DNA from: Glandiceps talaboti
Taxonomy: Eukaryota > Hemichordata > Enteropneusta > Spengelidae
Length of the DNA stretch: 64,000 nt
Direction: 5' to 3'
Assembly: GCF_964340395.1 (NCBI RefSeq)
Contig: NC_135562.1
Coordinates: forward strand, 12,346,543 to 12,410,542
Within the stretch, counting starts at the first letter, position 1; each line of letters opens with the position of its first letter. This document shows, piece by piece, positions 21,836-33,292 of the stretch. The position numbers and the translations under genes were made by a program. The notes beneath the pieces were generated by a model, which saw only the letters and a list, made by a program, of their open reading frames with translations, searched no databases and was not told the origin of the DNA.

Positions 21836-23390
21836 TTACATGTAATATCTTTTTCAGGTGAGAACACTAAAACAACAAAATGGTTCAGTGCCCCTTAATA
21901 TTTATTCTACAGTGAACACACACACACACACACACACATATAAATGGTTAAAACAGCACTCATGGAATTTACCAGAGGGCTCACTGCCTTTATCGTTATC
22001 GTCTTCATGTAGAACACATAAACCATGAGAGGGCTCAATGACTGAGAATTGTTCAGATATAATGCAGAAATTATTAATTAAAAGGACTTAACTCAGTTGC
22101 CTTGTTCAGAGAAAATACTGCCTCCATCAGGCAAAAACGATAATACCATTCAATAAATTAAATAAATAAATAAATAAATATAGAGCATTTATTCCGTTGC
22201 ATGTTTTGCACCTGATGTCAATTTGTTCAACTAACTCCCTTGTGTGAATTTGCTAGCATATGGCTACAGAGCTTGTCTCTCAATCGTATCACCAAACCAG
22301 ACTCTTTTCTGCCCATGTAACAAAGCGAATTTAGTGTTGTCATCAATGTAATTAGTAGTTTACGATAATGGGTGTCCTTCGATAAATGCTGGTATTTTGA
22401 GGTTTTTAAAGTTTCTATCAAAATTTACTTTCCCCAGTTTCGGAGGTCACATAATTTATATCAATAGTTATGAAACGCCCTTTCCTGGTTTTTGACTTTC
22501 AACAACTTGAATACTTTCCAAGCCTGCAGCATAAATGTTTGTTGAATGTATGTGGGTGTATGGAAATGAAATAAAATGGCATACATATATAATGCAAGAC
22601 TTCGTCTCAGGAACTAATACTGACATTTGTATTTCATATCAAAGTTTAATTTTGAAATGATTTTCATAAGTTTGGTTGTCATTGGAATGCAAAGGATGCA
22701 GATATAGAACATTTTCGTAAGTTTGAATGTACTTTAAGGGTGGTGTCAATTTCATTTGAAACGTTTAATATTCAACTCTTTCTTTGGAAAAATGTACTGA
22801 ATTATGACTGAAATGACACTTAACATAACTTATATACGTCACCTGTCACCAATCTCACATTCTGATTGGTCGAGAGCTCTGCAGATATGCAGGCATATTT
22901 TTCACAAACAGCCATATTTTTGCTTGTTGTATCACGTGATCACTGCACATCCCTTGTCAACAAACCTAGCAGACAACTAGAAATCCAGCTATAAACAGCA
23001 TTTCCAAAGCCAAGTTTATTGTCAACCATACAAAATATCACCGTTGTATACATTGTAACAAGTCTTTGAACTGTACGATTCGTGTCACAAGGAAATCATC
23101 AAAAATTCCACACAAAGCGGTAGAAGTCCAGTGACGGCAAATGCACGGCCATCACACGATCGTAAACATGAATTCCTAAATTTACAATATTCAAATCACC
23201 ACCACAGAGGGTGCAATTTTTGCTTAACTAGAACAATAAAGCAGCATATCAGGAACATTTCTGTACATTTAATGGAATACAGTACATAAAAACACGGACA
23301 CACTCATTTTTCAGCTGAAGGTTAATATAAGTTTGAATAGATCACTGAGTGATATGCAAATAGTAAACATCACGTCATAACTTGGAAACT
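21836..23390. other. No supported gene; two short microsatellites
   Basis: Contains an AC run at 21916-21938 and an AAAT run at 22143-22172. A 64-codon minus frame at 22227-22421 has ordinary composition and no recognised domain. Confidence 0.5.
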
Positions 23391-23394
23391 TGTT

Positions 23395-24220
23395 GCCTAA
23401 ATCAGTGATTTTGTATTAATATATATTATCACAGGTATTAAGAAATGCATAGTTGGTAAACTTGTCTGAAAATGAAGTGTTTGCTTATATGTGAGTGCAA
23501 ACTTGCTGCCTAAATCAGTGATTTTGTAATAATATATATTATCACAGGTATTAAGAAATGCATAGTTGGTAAACTTGTCTGAAAATGAAGTGTTTGCTTA
23601 TATGTGAGTGCAAACTTGCTGCCTAAATCAGTGATTTTGTAATAATATATATTATCACAGGTATTAAGAAATGCATAGTTGGTAAACTTGTCTGAAAAAT
23701 GAAGTGTTTGCTTATGTGAGTGCAAACTTGCTGCCTAAATCGGTGATTTAAAAATATACTATATAATAAAATATACTACATATAATAATACTATCGCAGG
23801 TATTAAGAAATAAATTGAATGCAGACTTGTCTGAATAGGGAAATCTTTGCTTTTATAGACAGGAGATATGTTGCCTAAAACAGTGATTTTGTAATAGCAC
23901 ATACTGGTAGTATCCTAGGTATTACAAAATGAATGGACGGCAAACTTGTAGTGTTTTGTCTAAGTCATTGATTTTGTAATAATGTGTATTATCACAGGTG
24001 TTATAAATTGAATGGATGACAAATTAAACTTGTTAGTAGAACAGTCAAATTTTTGCTTTTATAGACAGAAGTGTTGTCTAAAACAGACATTTCATAATGC
24101 TATATACTAGCTATCAAAAGTATTAAAGAAATGAATGGCTGCCAACTAGCCATCTGAACAAACAAAATGTACCTTCTGTAGGCAGAAAAGTGTTTCCGAA
24201 AACAGTGATTCATAACGTTA
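23395..24220. repeat. 113-bp tandem repeat with a decay gradient
   Basis: Anchors ATCAGTGATTTTGTAATAAT fall at 23401, 23514, 23627 and 23739. The first three units are nearly identical. To the right, units near 23875, 23965, 24080 and 24205 still show CAGTGATTTTGTAAT and GGTATTA..AAATGAATGG but diverge steadily. Two in-phase minus-strand blocks form a 71-codon repetitive frame (HFSDKFTNYAFL) that is not a gene. Confidence 0.9.
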
Positions 24221-25105
24221 TTACACTGAACTTCTGTTGGCATTTATTTATTTGACCACAAATTGGTTATAATGGTAATTGTGTATGACGTACATATAGA
24301 GAAAGTCACACACTTGATAAGGTGTGGAAAAAGTATTGGTGACATTTTCCAACCATTGAAGTGTATAGTAGTGGGCGCATTAACTAGGACACATTCAGTC
24401 TGTATGATAAATGATGTCACTGATATGGGACACAGGTATATATAATGTCAAAGGTAAACTTTCAGAGGGGGCAGATGAAATTGAAATTGGCTACTGTCAA
24501 AACTTTCCTCCCACTAGTGATTTCAACAATCAATTCACAACACCCACTATTGAACTGACATTTCTGTTGACCTACATTCTGATAGTAATTTGCTGATAGT
24601 ACATAATGTCCTAATTTTCTGATTTTTCATGATCTGTGGGTATCAAAATTATGGGTGGATCACACATTTTCTCACCAGGGAATAATTATGTGAGGCAGAT
24701 TTGTCAGTTTTTGTTAGGGAGGGGAGGGGAGGGAAGGGGTAAGGGTGTTATGCTGTGACACTGTAATTTTATTAAATTGCAGCTAGATGGGCATAAACTC
24801 TGAATCTGATGTTCAAAATTTACCCCGTTCCTTTAATCTTGATACATGTACTCCACTAGCCTTTGCATTATCTGATTAATCATTTATGGCCAGCTATACT
24901 AATTCTTACAGCTTTCAGTGATTGGCTTAGACCATGTCATGTGGTATGGACAAGTGACCCATAATTTGCATGAAGGCAATATTCATTTCAGTTTTCCCTA
25001 GGGCACTATTGCAGTACCGTAGTATGAGACTAGTCCTACTTTTGATTTTCTTTCACTTTCGAAAGAATGTGTGCCCGAGAATGTGATGTGTTATAAAAAC
25101 ACTTA
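24221..25105. other. No supported gene; G-run cluster at 24716-24747
   Basis: Short frames at 24263-24445 and 24411-24596 lack recognisable domains. The run AGGGAGGGGAGGGGAGGGAA at 24717 has four or more G tracts and could form a quadruplex. Confidence 0.45.
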
Positions 25106-25110
25106 CTGTC

Positions 25111-25205
25111 TGGCCTTATTTGGGCACTAGTAGACATCATATTACTCCACATGCTTTCAGGGTTGGGAAATAGGTAATAAATGTCTACTAGGGCCATAAT
25201 AGCCA
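25111..25205. mobile_element. Short hairpin repeat, family P, copy 1
   Basis: GGCACTAGTAGACAT within 25111-25137 pairs with ATGTCTACTAGGGCC within 25181-25205, around CATGCTTTCAGGGTTGGGAA. The second copy near 26310-26400 shares GCTTTCAGCCTTAGGAAATA and ATGTCTACTAGTGCCCAAAT. Confidence 0.6.
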
Positions 25206-25268
25206 GGAAATAAATGTATAATATTATCCTTCTTCAAAGATATCCAGATCAAGTAGGGAGGGATCAAA

Positions 25269-25568
25269 GGCCTAATAAAAAAAATTGTGTGGGTCCGATT
25301 ACGCTCAATTTTAGAATAGGTGGGGTAGGTAGATTTTTATTTATTTATTTTTTTCATGTGTGAGTGTCTAGTTCAGGTTTTCCATTGTTTTCCAAATGGT
25401 CTCTGTGTTGTTTATTTCTTCCTATCAGATGTACAGCCATTACAGATTGGATTGAACAGTTTTATGTTGTCTTTTAAAATTAATGTTAGTTTCCACATCC
25501 ACTATTTCTCGTGATACTTCACAATTTTGGGTCGAGTAACGGGAACCAAACAATTATTTTTTTAGGCC
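25269..25568 (+). mobile_element. MITE, family M, copy 1 (300 bp)
   Basis: Terminal inverted repeats of about 28 bp: GGCCTAATAAAAAAAATTGT at 25269 and ACCAAACAATTATTTTTTTA ending GGCC at 25568. Two other copies lie at 49730-50041 and 60586-60792. Shared internal blocks include TTTTCCATTGTTTTC, CAGATGTACA and CACTATTTCTCG. No coding capacity. The 65-codon frame at 25511-25708 starts inside it. Confidence 0.85.
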
Positions 25569-25644
25569 TTAGAATATCTTGCTCATCTTGGAATGATACA
25601 GCTGATAACCATCTTTCTCGAGAGATATACATAATTTACATTTT

Positions 25645-26028
25645 GTTACTTTGGAATGGTAAATTTGGAAATCTGTCTACTGCAGACCTTGATCACACAA
25701 TGGTTTAATTATTTAACATTAATAAATGTCGCTCTCTGAACTGGCAGAATAACATTATTGTAATTATTATTATAATAATAATGAGTATTATTATTCCACC
25801 TGTATGGAGAGAAACATTAACATTGAATAGTTAAATCATTGTGTGATCAATTTTCAAGGTCTGTAGTGGATGGATCAAAAGGTCACATTCATTTCCAATT
25901 TACTGTGACCAAGGATACCAACTACCATCAGTTTACAGACATATTCCACCAGTCCGGAAAGGTGATCAAGGTCTGTGTAAACAGAATGAAACATCACATT
26001 CGTTTCCAATTTACCATTCTAAAGTAAC
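25645..26028. mobile_element. Palindromic element, family E
   Basis: Nested inverted repeats: GTTACTTTGGAATGGTAAAT near 25646 with ATTTACCATTCTAAAGTAAC ending at 26028, and GACCTTGATCACACAATGG at 25685 with CATTGTGTGATCAATTTTCA at 25840. In the right half, GATCAAGGTCTGT and CACATTCRTTTCCAATTTAC occur twice, so one arm carries a partial tandem duplication. The AT-rich centre holds an AAT/ATT run near 25760-25795. Confidence 0.75.
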
Positions 26029-26051
26029 TATATGATTATATGTATTGTACT

Positions 26052-26132
26052 GTCGGGTTGAACATGTTCCAACCACACACGTCAGATTGAACAAATTGTT
26101 CCAACCACACACGTCTAGTTGAACATGTTCTA
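26052..26132. repeat. 27-33 bp tandem repeat, about three copies
   Basis: GTTGAACATGTTCCAACCAC with ACACGTC recurs at about 26057, 26084 and 26117. AACATGTT is palindromic. Confidence 0.75.
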
Positions 26133-26299
26133 ACAAAAAATGTGAGTCATTTTATGTCATGGCAACTCACGTCAACCAAATGAAAAAAAAACAATATCTA
26201 AATATCACCCTCCTGTATATGTGCCCTATGTAACTCTTTATTACACATTGTGTTCATATGGCCTTTAATGATTAGCTTGGATAAATGATGACGTTAATT

Positions 26300-26410
26300 T
26301 ACATGGGCATGATTCACAGCTTTCAGCCTTAGGAAATAGTAACAACATAACAGCCCTCTTAGTAATATATGTCTACTAGTGCCCAAATAAGGCAAGGCAA
26401 TAAGTGTTTA
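26300..26410. mobile_element. Short hairpin repeat, family P, copy 2
   Basis: Contains GCTTTCAGCCTTAGGAAATA and, at 26369-26395, ATGTCTACTAGTGCCCAAAT, reverse-complementary to the left arm of copy 1. Its own left arm is eroded. Confidence 0.5.
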
Positions 26411-26970
26411 ATATCTCCCTCCTTTAGAGATCTAATTGAATGGCATTATGAGTAACCCAAGTGAATGTCTTCCTTTGTAGAGACAGTTGCCATCCTAACC
26501 CAACATATTTTACCCAAATATAATTAAAAATGTGTCCTGTATACATGTTCTGCAGTGACTGACTCCCTTCTTGAGAAATACAACTCGTAAATGCCTCCTT
26601 CGTGTAAATAAATAACTATTTCCAATTGAAGATGTAATGCAATAACACCTTCCTTTGGGAGATATAAAGACACACTTCCTTTAGACATGTAACTCAACGT
26701 CTTAACCCTTAAGTAATTAATTATCGCCCTTCCTGAGAGATGTTAATTACCACAATCTCCGTCCGAGGAAGTAAATGTAAATCAGTGTCCTTTCTAGAGA
26801 TAGATACAGTAATGCATTCAACGACTTCTTTTACAATACAACTTGGTGACATGGTAAGAATTCTTACAGCCTTTACAGGATGAGCATACAGTTTTGATTT
26901 AACAAGATAGCAAGTTGAGTGAGACTGGCCACAGGGATGTATGGTACATACAGCACACACTACAGAGAGC
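26411..26970. repeat. Very degenerate CTTCCTTTAGAGATGTAA-like repeats
   Basis: CTCCTTTAGAGAT, CTTCCTTTGTAGAGA, CTTCTTGAGAAATA, CTTCCTTTGGGAGATATA, CTTCCTTTAGACATGTAA, CTTCCTGAGAGATGTTAA and CTTTCTAGAGATAGATA recur at irregular 40-70 bp spacing. The 83-codon minus frame at 26721-26972 runs through this. I do not read it as a gene. Confidence 0.5.
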
Positions 26971-27127
26971 ACATAGTGGTTGTTTCCAAGTATCTGTTCT
27001 CAGCATGCACACTACTACTTCTACAATAAACCAAGGTAGACATCAATGGTAAACTGTACATGTTTGAACACTCAGATATCCAATTTTGCAATGACCCAGT
27101 CTAGCAACTATACATGTGGTTGTTTTC

Positions 27128-27235
<108 letters not shown>

Positions 27236-27446
27236 ATATATAGTTGAGTCCACTGAATATCTAGCTTAATCTCATGCTGGGGAAAGGATGAGCAGTGCAT
27301 GCAAGTAGTAATCCATCACACAATAACAGGCAGTTGTAATTGGTTACCTTGTTCAGTTTACTACAAAATCACCCTCCAGTCTTAACTTGTGAACATGATA
27401 ACATCATTACTTTTATCTCAGTGCTCCAATAGGCTGAGCATTAAAC

Positions 27447-27892
27447 TTGCTGTCAGTGGTAAGAACAGAATGTTGTGCTAAAGAAAGCCGAATAAGGAGA
27501 ACCCCTATTCATTTTGCAAATGAGGAGGAAACCCACTTAAAGAAAATGTTAGATGCAGTTGTTAGAAAACCATCTACTTCTGGTTGGGCTTCTGCTCCCG
27601 TTCTCATTCGAAAACGTGATGGTAGTGTTGTTCGGTGGTGTGTGAACTACCGTGCACTTAACACTAACACAGTCAAAGATGTCTAGCCCCTACCCTTAGT
27701 AGGAGAGTGTAAAGACACCCGAGCAGGTCACACATGGCTTTCAAAGTTAGATGCAAATTCTGCCTATTGGCAAATTAAGATCAATAAATAAACTGCTTTC
27801 ATAACCAATATGGCCTGTATGAATTGAACAGAATGCCCTTTGGTCTTTGTAATGCCCCTGCTACTTTTTAAAGGGTAATTAACTTAGTTTAC
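27447..27892 (+). pseudogene. Ty3/gypsy retrotransposon reverse transcriptase relic
   Basis: The first 79 codons carry early reverse transcriptase blocks as seen: RKRDGSVVRWCVNYRALN. The segment with the first catalytic Asp, LDANSAYWQIKI, and the fingers/palm block NRMPFGLCNAPATF follow in order. Breaks: stop codons at 27684-27686, 27789-27791 and 27869-27871, and a frame change between about 27800 and 27812. The YxDD block, RNase H and integrase are not visible downstream, and no long terminal repeats were found. An intact copy would make retroelement cDNA in the cytoplasm. This one is a dead 5'-RT fragment. Confidence 0.9.
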
Positions 27893-27998
27893 TATATGGT
27901 GGTGTGAGAGGTCGTAGAAAATGACTACATATAGTTACTAGATCAGCAGTGACCAAACAGACCACACAGACCCAATTACTTTGACAGTGAGATGTCAT

Positions 27999-28030
27999 CT
28001 ATCTTATCTTATCTTATCTTCTCTTATCTT
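27999..28030. repeat. (TTATC)n microsatellite
   Basis: About six pentamers, one with a TTCTC variant. Confidence 0.9.
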
Positions 28031-28095
28031 TATTGTGTTTATTTCAACATGAAATCTTGTAGTAATTAGTGTTGCTGAAATAATATCTCATCAAA

Positions 28096-28312
28096 ACTGC
28101 ATGCTTATTCTGTCATGGCTGTAATTTCAAATTGATCAACTACACACTTATTCTGTCATGGCTGTAATTTCAAATTGATCAACTACACACTTATTCTGTC
28201 ATGGCTGTAATTTCAAATTGATCAACTACACACTTATTCTGTCATGGCTGTAATTTCAAATTGATCAACTACACACTTATTCTGTCATGGCTGTAATTTC
28301 AAGTTGATCATC
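28096..28312. repeat. 43-bp minisatellite, five copies
   Basis: CTTATTCTGTCATGGCTGTA starts at 28104 and repeats every 43 bp, joined by ATTTCAAATTGATCAACTAC. The middle copies are identical and both edge copies vary. Confidence 0.95.
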
Positions 28313-28371
28313 AACACATTAAATTGCTGTATCAGAAGGGGCACGGTAAAAACTAATTACTTACACATACT

Positions 28372-28419
28372 AACACACACACACACACACATAGACCTTG
28401 TAAAAAAAAAAAAAAAAAT
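28372..28419. repeat. AC run followed by A17
   Basis: AC repeat at 28373-28391, then 17 A residues at 28402-28418. Confidence 0.9.
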
Positions 28420-28684
28420 GCCAGTGGGGTTGTGAGTACGGAATGACGAAATCAAGTAAATTTCCTGAAATTAGAGAAATGTGATTAATAGCCATGGGAA
28501 AAACTGCAAAATGAAAGCATACATTTTACGTATGTATCAGGTCTATTTTTAAGTGTTGTTTTTTTTAAATGTCAACAACTATTGCAAGAAATGGTCATTA
28601 GTTTCTATAATAAGCTTACAGCTATTTAGAATTACTCTAAGAATGTTATAGGTCAGGTTAATGAAAAGCTGTTTATTAACAATA

Positions 28685-28815
28685 TATGGGCATATGGATG
28701 AGGATTGGGTATTTATTTTGGACTTTTAATTTATAAGACAATTTTATCATAGCTTCCTACTTGAAAAATCAATGTGAAATAACATATGCCAAGTCTGCGT
28801 TTACACTGTCTAGAT
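28685..28815 (+). mobile_element. Dispersed repeat fragment, family H, copy 2
   Basis: Matches 11425-11570 block by block: CATATGGATGA, TTATTTTGGACTTTTAATT, TCCTACTTGAAAAATCAATG, GTCTGCGTTTAC. Boundaries are uncertain. Confidence 0.55.
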
Positions 28816-29805
28816 CACAGGGTGATTAGATTCACACAACAGAGGAACTGCTACCATCCACTTGACAATGTGTGATCTACGACATCGATCAGCAATAGTT
28901 TTAGTTTGTGTCTATCTTAGTAAACGGAAGCCTTGATTATCAGAGCGTCGCATATCACCTTAGAACAGTATATGATAATTTCTTTATTCAGTTTAACAGC
29001 ATTTGTTCTAGAGTCTGTATTGCTGTTAGTATTGTTGTTGTTGTTGTCGTTGTTGTTCAGTGTTTTTGTTAAGAGCGGTAAGAAGGTAAAATTTAGATTA
29101 GTTCTCCACTAATTTTACATGGCTTCTCAAACAAAGTTATGGTAGATTGTATGGGAAAAACTATGCAACTTTAGCTCTTTCCCCTCTAGGTTCCTCAACC
29201 TTTAGCAAATACATTGTTGCTTTACCATATTGCTATACCCACTGAAGGCACAGCTTCTTGTTTTGTCAAGTCTTGCTCTTTTCCATAAGTTGGTAAATGA
29301 ACCAGATTAGTTTTGTTTAATATAACAAAGTTGTAACCAATCATGTAAACCCTCAAGCAGCATGTCATGTACAGTCCAGATAAGGGCATTTTTTGTCGTC
29401 AGGTCTCGACATTATCTGCCTTCCTTCATCATCAGAGTAGATTCAAAGAAATAAACTCTGTCAACAGTTTGAACAAGTCAAATGACATTGACAAATAATT
29501 ATCGAGAAATTTGTATTATTTTGAAAATTTAATGTTTTGAATAATTATGGAAGTGTTAACTGTGTGGAGCCAGGATACTAATTTGTGGATTCATAATCGC
29601 AATATGGACTCAGAGGTTATGTTTCTACAGCAGCCAATGACAGGTGTTGTTTATTCTTGGAACAATGAGTAATCCTCTACTACATATGTTCCTGTAACTG
29701 TTGCTGGTAGGATAATTTAGAAGTCAGGGTGGGGGTAGGAGTACTTTGTAATGAATATTTAACAAGTACATGACTATATGTTCTGTTCGTAATGAATATC
29801 TGTGT
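28816..29805. other. No gene seen
   Basis: AT-rich, with a GTT run at 29031-29058. No supported frame. Confidence 0.5.
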
Positions 29806-30137
<332 letters not shown>

Positions 30138-30940
30138 TGTCACTACAAAATGACATGTACTGATATATTACTTCTGTTGAAAGACGTACTTATCTCTGTT
30201 TTCCATCTCTGTCATATATTTTGTTATATTGGATGTTACAGTCTGTGTTTGCTATCCATTATATTTGTCAACACCCCTATCAGTTTCAGCACAATGTAAC
30301 ATGCGTGTTTGTCTAATTTGTAAGTGATATGGGTTGTCCTGAATATGAACCAGTATAAAGTAAACTTCTTAGTTATTGATTAATAACTGGATAGATTGTA
30401 ATGATAGAAATCAAACTGATACAGTTTATACAATGTCATATAAAACAGGTTAGGGTTAGTGTTCGCCAGAAGAATATATTCATACACAAGTTCTCTTCAT
30501 CCGTTTTTGGGTGATTGACAATCAGACAGGTTTCAAATAAATCGAATTTTTTTCATCATACAGTGTCTAACTGGATCTGACAGAATGATCCAAATGTGCT
30601 GGAAAAGTGGAAAAACAGAACTCGTGTATGAATCTTTGTGCTTCCGTGATCAACATACATATATTAAGTAATATATTAGAAGACTTTATGTAACATATAC
30701 ATGTACAATCAAAGTTGATCATTTTGCAAGTTTAGGTTGTTTTACTTGATAGATAGCTAGACTTTTACTGGTGAACACAACATTGTTACTGAGGGAAGTT
30801 GAAAAAGCAAAGTACAGGTAACTTAGTAAACAAACCCTCATTTCAGTCAGAATCCCGTTGTGTTAACAGCAGTGGAGTGCACTTATCTAGCGAGGAAAAC
30901 AGCCTCAACTTGCCAAATGATCACCCGTTGATCATCATAT
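30138..30940. other. No gene seen
   Basis: AT-rich DNA without notable structure. Confidence 0.5.
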
Positions 30941-30942
30941 GT

Positions 30943-31556
30943 ATAATGTTATGTACAGTCTTTTAGTGAACTCTCCCTATTTTAGTAGTAAATGTATATG
31001 TTATGTACAGTCTTCTGGTGAATTCTCCCTGTTTTAGTAGTAAATGTATATGTTATGTACAGTTTTTTAGTGAACTCTCCCTGTTTTAGTAGTAAATGTA
31101 TATGTTATGTACAGTCTTTTAGTGAACTCTCCCTGTTTTAGTAGTAAATGTATATGTTATGTACAGTCTTCTGGTGAACTCTCCCTGTTTTAGCTGTAAA
31201 TGTATATGTTATGTACAGTCTTCTGGTGAACACGCCCTGTTTTAGCTGTAAATGTATATGTTATGTACAGTCTTCTGGTGAACACGCCCTGTTTTAGCTG
31301 TAAATGTATATGTTATGTACAGTCTTCTGGTGAACACGCCCTGTTTTAGCTGTAAATGTATATGTTATGTACAGTCTTCTGATGAACACTCCCTGTTTTA
31401 GCTGTAAATGTATATGTTATGTACAGTCTTCTGGTGAACACTCCCTGTTTTAGTAGTAAATGTACATGTTATGCACAGTCTTCTGGTGAACACTCCCTGT
31501 TTTAGTAGTAAATGTATATGTTATGTACAGTCTTCTGGTGAACACTCCCTGTTTAA
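30943..31556. repeat. 52-bp minisatellite, about 12 copies in three variant blocks
   Basis: TTATGTACAGTCTT recurs every 52 bp (30949, 31001, 31053...). Early copies have TTAGTGAACTCTCCC and TTTTAGTAGTAAATG. Middle copies have CTGGTGAACACGCCC and TTTTAGCTGTAAATG. Late copies have GAACACTCCC with either end. Variants are grouped, showing block-wise spread. Confidence 0.95.
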
Positions 31557-31906
31557 GCTGCTACATCAAAGTAAATGCAGTACACTGAGGTGCCAAAACA
31601 TATCATTCATAATATACAAGAAGAAATGTTTATGGACTCTCAGGGTTCATAGTTACTGTATCAATTGAAAATTTCTTCTCACATGGGCAAAAAAAAATTT
31701 GGAAAACGAATCCCAAATTTTCGCTGACATCTGATCAGCAACATTAGATTTATTATCTTATTTGTTTACATATAAAAATAGTACATGAAGGACAGTTGTC
31801 ATGTACAATATGTCACATGGTTGTTACACTAGTAATTTAAAACCAGTTAGTAATATAAATTTGCAGTTTGGGCTGATGGACATGGACTACATTGAAAAAC
31901 CTGTAC

Positions 31907-32280
31907 CCATTTCGTGAACTCCCTAGCTTCAATCGAAATGTGTATCTTTTTCGATTAATTTATACTTTTCATGAGCCCGGGGGGGGGGGGGGGGTGGGGT
32001 GGGGGGAATAGGGGGGATGGGTGATCATTAGCTATCTTCCAGCACCCAGTCGCATTTGTCATTTTCATTATTTTCATTTCATCTTTTTTTTATTATTTTT
32101 TAGTTTGTGTTATTGCGAATAAACAACAATTATTGCAATTTCAATGTTTCTACATAGCTACATCCTGTGTTACACACATACCCAATATATACCCATTCCG
32201 TGAACTCCCTAGCTTCAATCGAAATGTGTATCTTTTATACACAGCTACATCCTGTGTTACACTCATAGCCAATATATCTG
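31907..32280. repeat. Interleaved direct duplications around a G-rich tract
   Basis: CGTGAACTCCCTAGCTTCAA (about 31912 and 32201) and GCTACATCCTGTGTTACAC (about 32157 and 32243) each occur twice, in the order X-Y-X-Y, with X running on into CGAAATGTGTATCTTTT. The 81-codon frame at 32133-32378 runs across these. Confidence 0.8.
31980..32022 (+). repeat. G15 run and G-rich tract
   Basis: Fifteen G residues at 31980-31994, then TGGGGTGGGGGG and two further G runs. Potential quadruplex-forming sequence. Confidence 0.9.
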
Positions 32281-32435
32281 ACAGTCAAACCTTTCTGGTA
32301 CGTTTTTTCTGGTTTTCATTTATTAAAAGTACGTGCAGAAAGACGAATCAAGTAAATGTTACAGCCATATTTAAATGAACATAGTTAACATAATTTATCA
32401 GAAATAATAATGATCATTAAATAATATTATATAAT

Positions 32436-32522
32436 ACTAATGTTGGGTTCTTATATAGCACTTTCCCACGCCATGCTCAATGCATTTTACAATTATTACC
32501 CCTGGCTCGGAACAGTATGTCT
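32436..32522 (-). mobile_element. SINE S1, 3' part of an interrupted copy
   Basis: TTATATAGCACTTTCCCACG and ACAATTATTACCCCTGGCTC match the 3' region of the other S1 copies. The rest of the element resumes on the same strand at 32995. Confidence 0.75.
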
Positions 32523-32994
32523 ATGATTAACAATATAAAAAGTAAATATTTATAAAGTGCCTTCTACAATCTGGATCATCACACTGTACAATTACAGCTA
32601 AAATGATGTTGGCTTGATGTTTTATACTCATGTGACATGACATTTAATACACACCCCAAAGCAACTTGTAATGCAAAAGAAACAATTGCATAGGTGCCGT
32701 GCACAGTGGGGATGTAGAAGTAGTCAAGTTGAAGCGTTATTTATCAGTTGGAAAATAAACATTTGCAGCCATTAAAATCATCAAGTCCATGTGTAATGAT
32801 TTCATGAGAAGCCTGTTTTTACTGCATAGTGAAAGAATAGCAATTCTTATCAGTGTTCAGTCTTATTGGGCAAAGGATCCTGCTGTTTTATTGTGTCTAT
32901 TATTGTTAGTCTAGAGTTGAAATATGTCTAACTTTTGTGTCAAAAATGTAATGTCCCTTGTGTGAAACACCAAGCCTACATCATTTTAGCTATA
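32523..32994. mobile_element. Sequence inserted into a SINE
   Basis: About 470 bp splits the S1 SINE. Its edges carry a short direct repeat of SINE sequence, TACCCCTGGC, at 32498-32507 and 32996-33005, as expected for a target-site duplication. It contains ATAAAGTGCCTTCTACAATC and CATCACACTGTACAATTAC, which resemble another SINE tail. No coding sequence. Confidence 0.5.
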
Positions 32995-33292
32995 GTACCC
33001 CTGGCACAGACCTATAAAAACACAATGGTCCTTATCATTCCTCAACTCCCTCGGAAGCATACATTCCATTGTAGCCTCTATAAGTGCATAGGATTAAAGC
33101 ATTCACATTGCAAACTCTATCCTACCAGGTCCCCAATTATACAGCTAAGTAGACTTGAAGCACAATTGTGGTTCAAACCTTACCAAAGGATTTTAGCCAT
33201 TCAGAAACCAACGGCAGCAGTTACAGCATGGACGTTCTACCTGTAGATTTCAATGTTGGTCACTCTAACCATTCAACCATTATTGACGCCAT
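32995..33292 (-). mobile_element. SINE S1, 5' part of an interrupted copy
   Basis: Minus-strand head TGGTTGAATGGTTAGAGTGA (A box-like) near 33280, and body CGAGGGAGTTGAGGAATGAT. The B box is degraded. The 103-codon plus frame at 32935-33246 is SINE sequence. Confidence 0.75.

Noticed and set aside
22840-23000. Promoter from TCTGATTGGTCG (inverted CCAAT) near 22860
   Set aside because: A single short motif with no supporting transcript structure or CpG enrichment.
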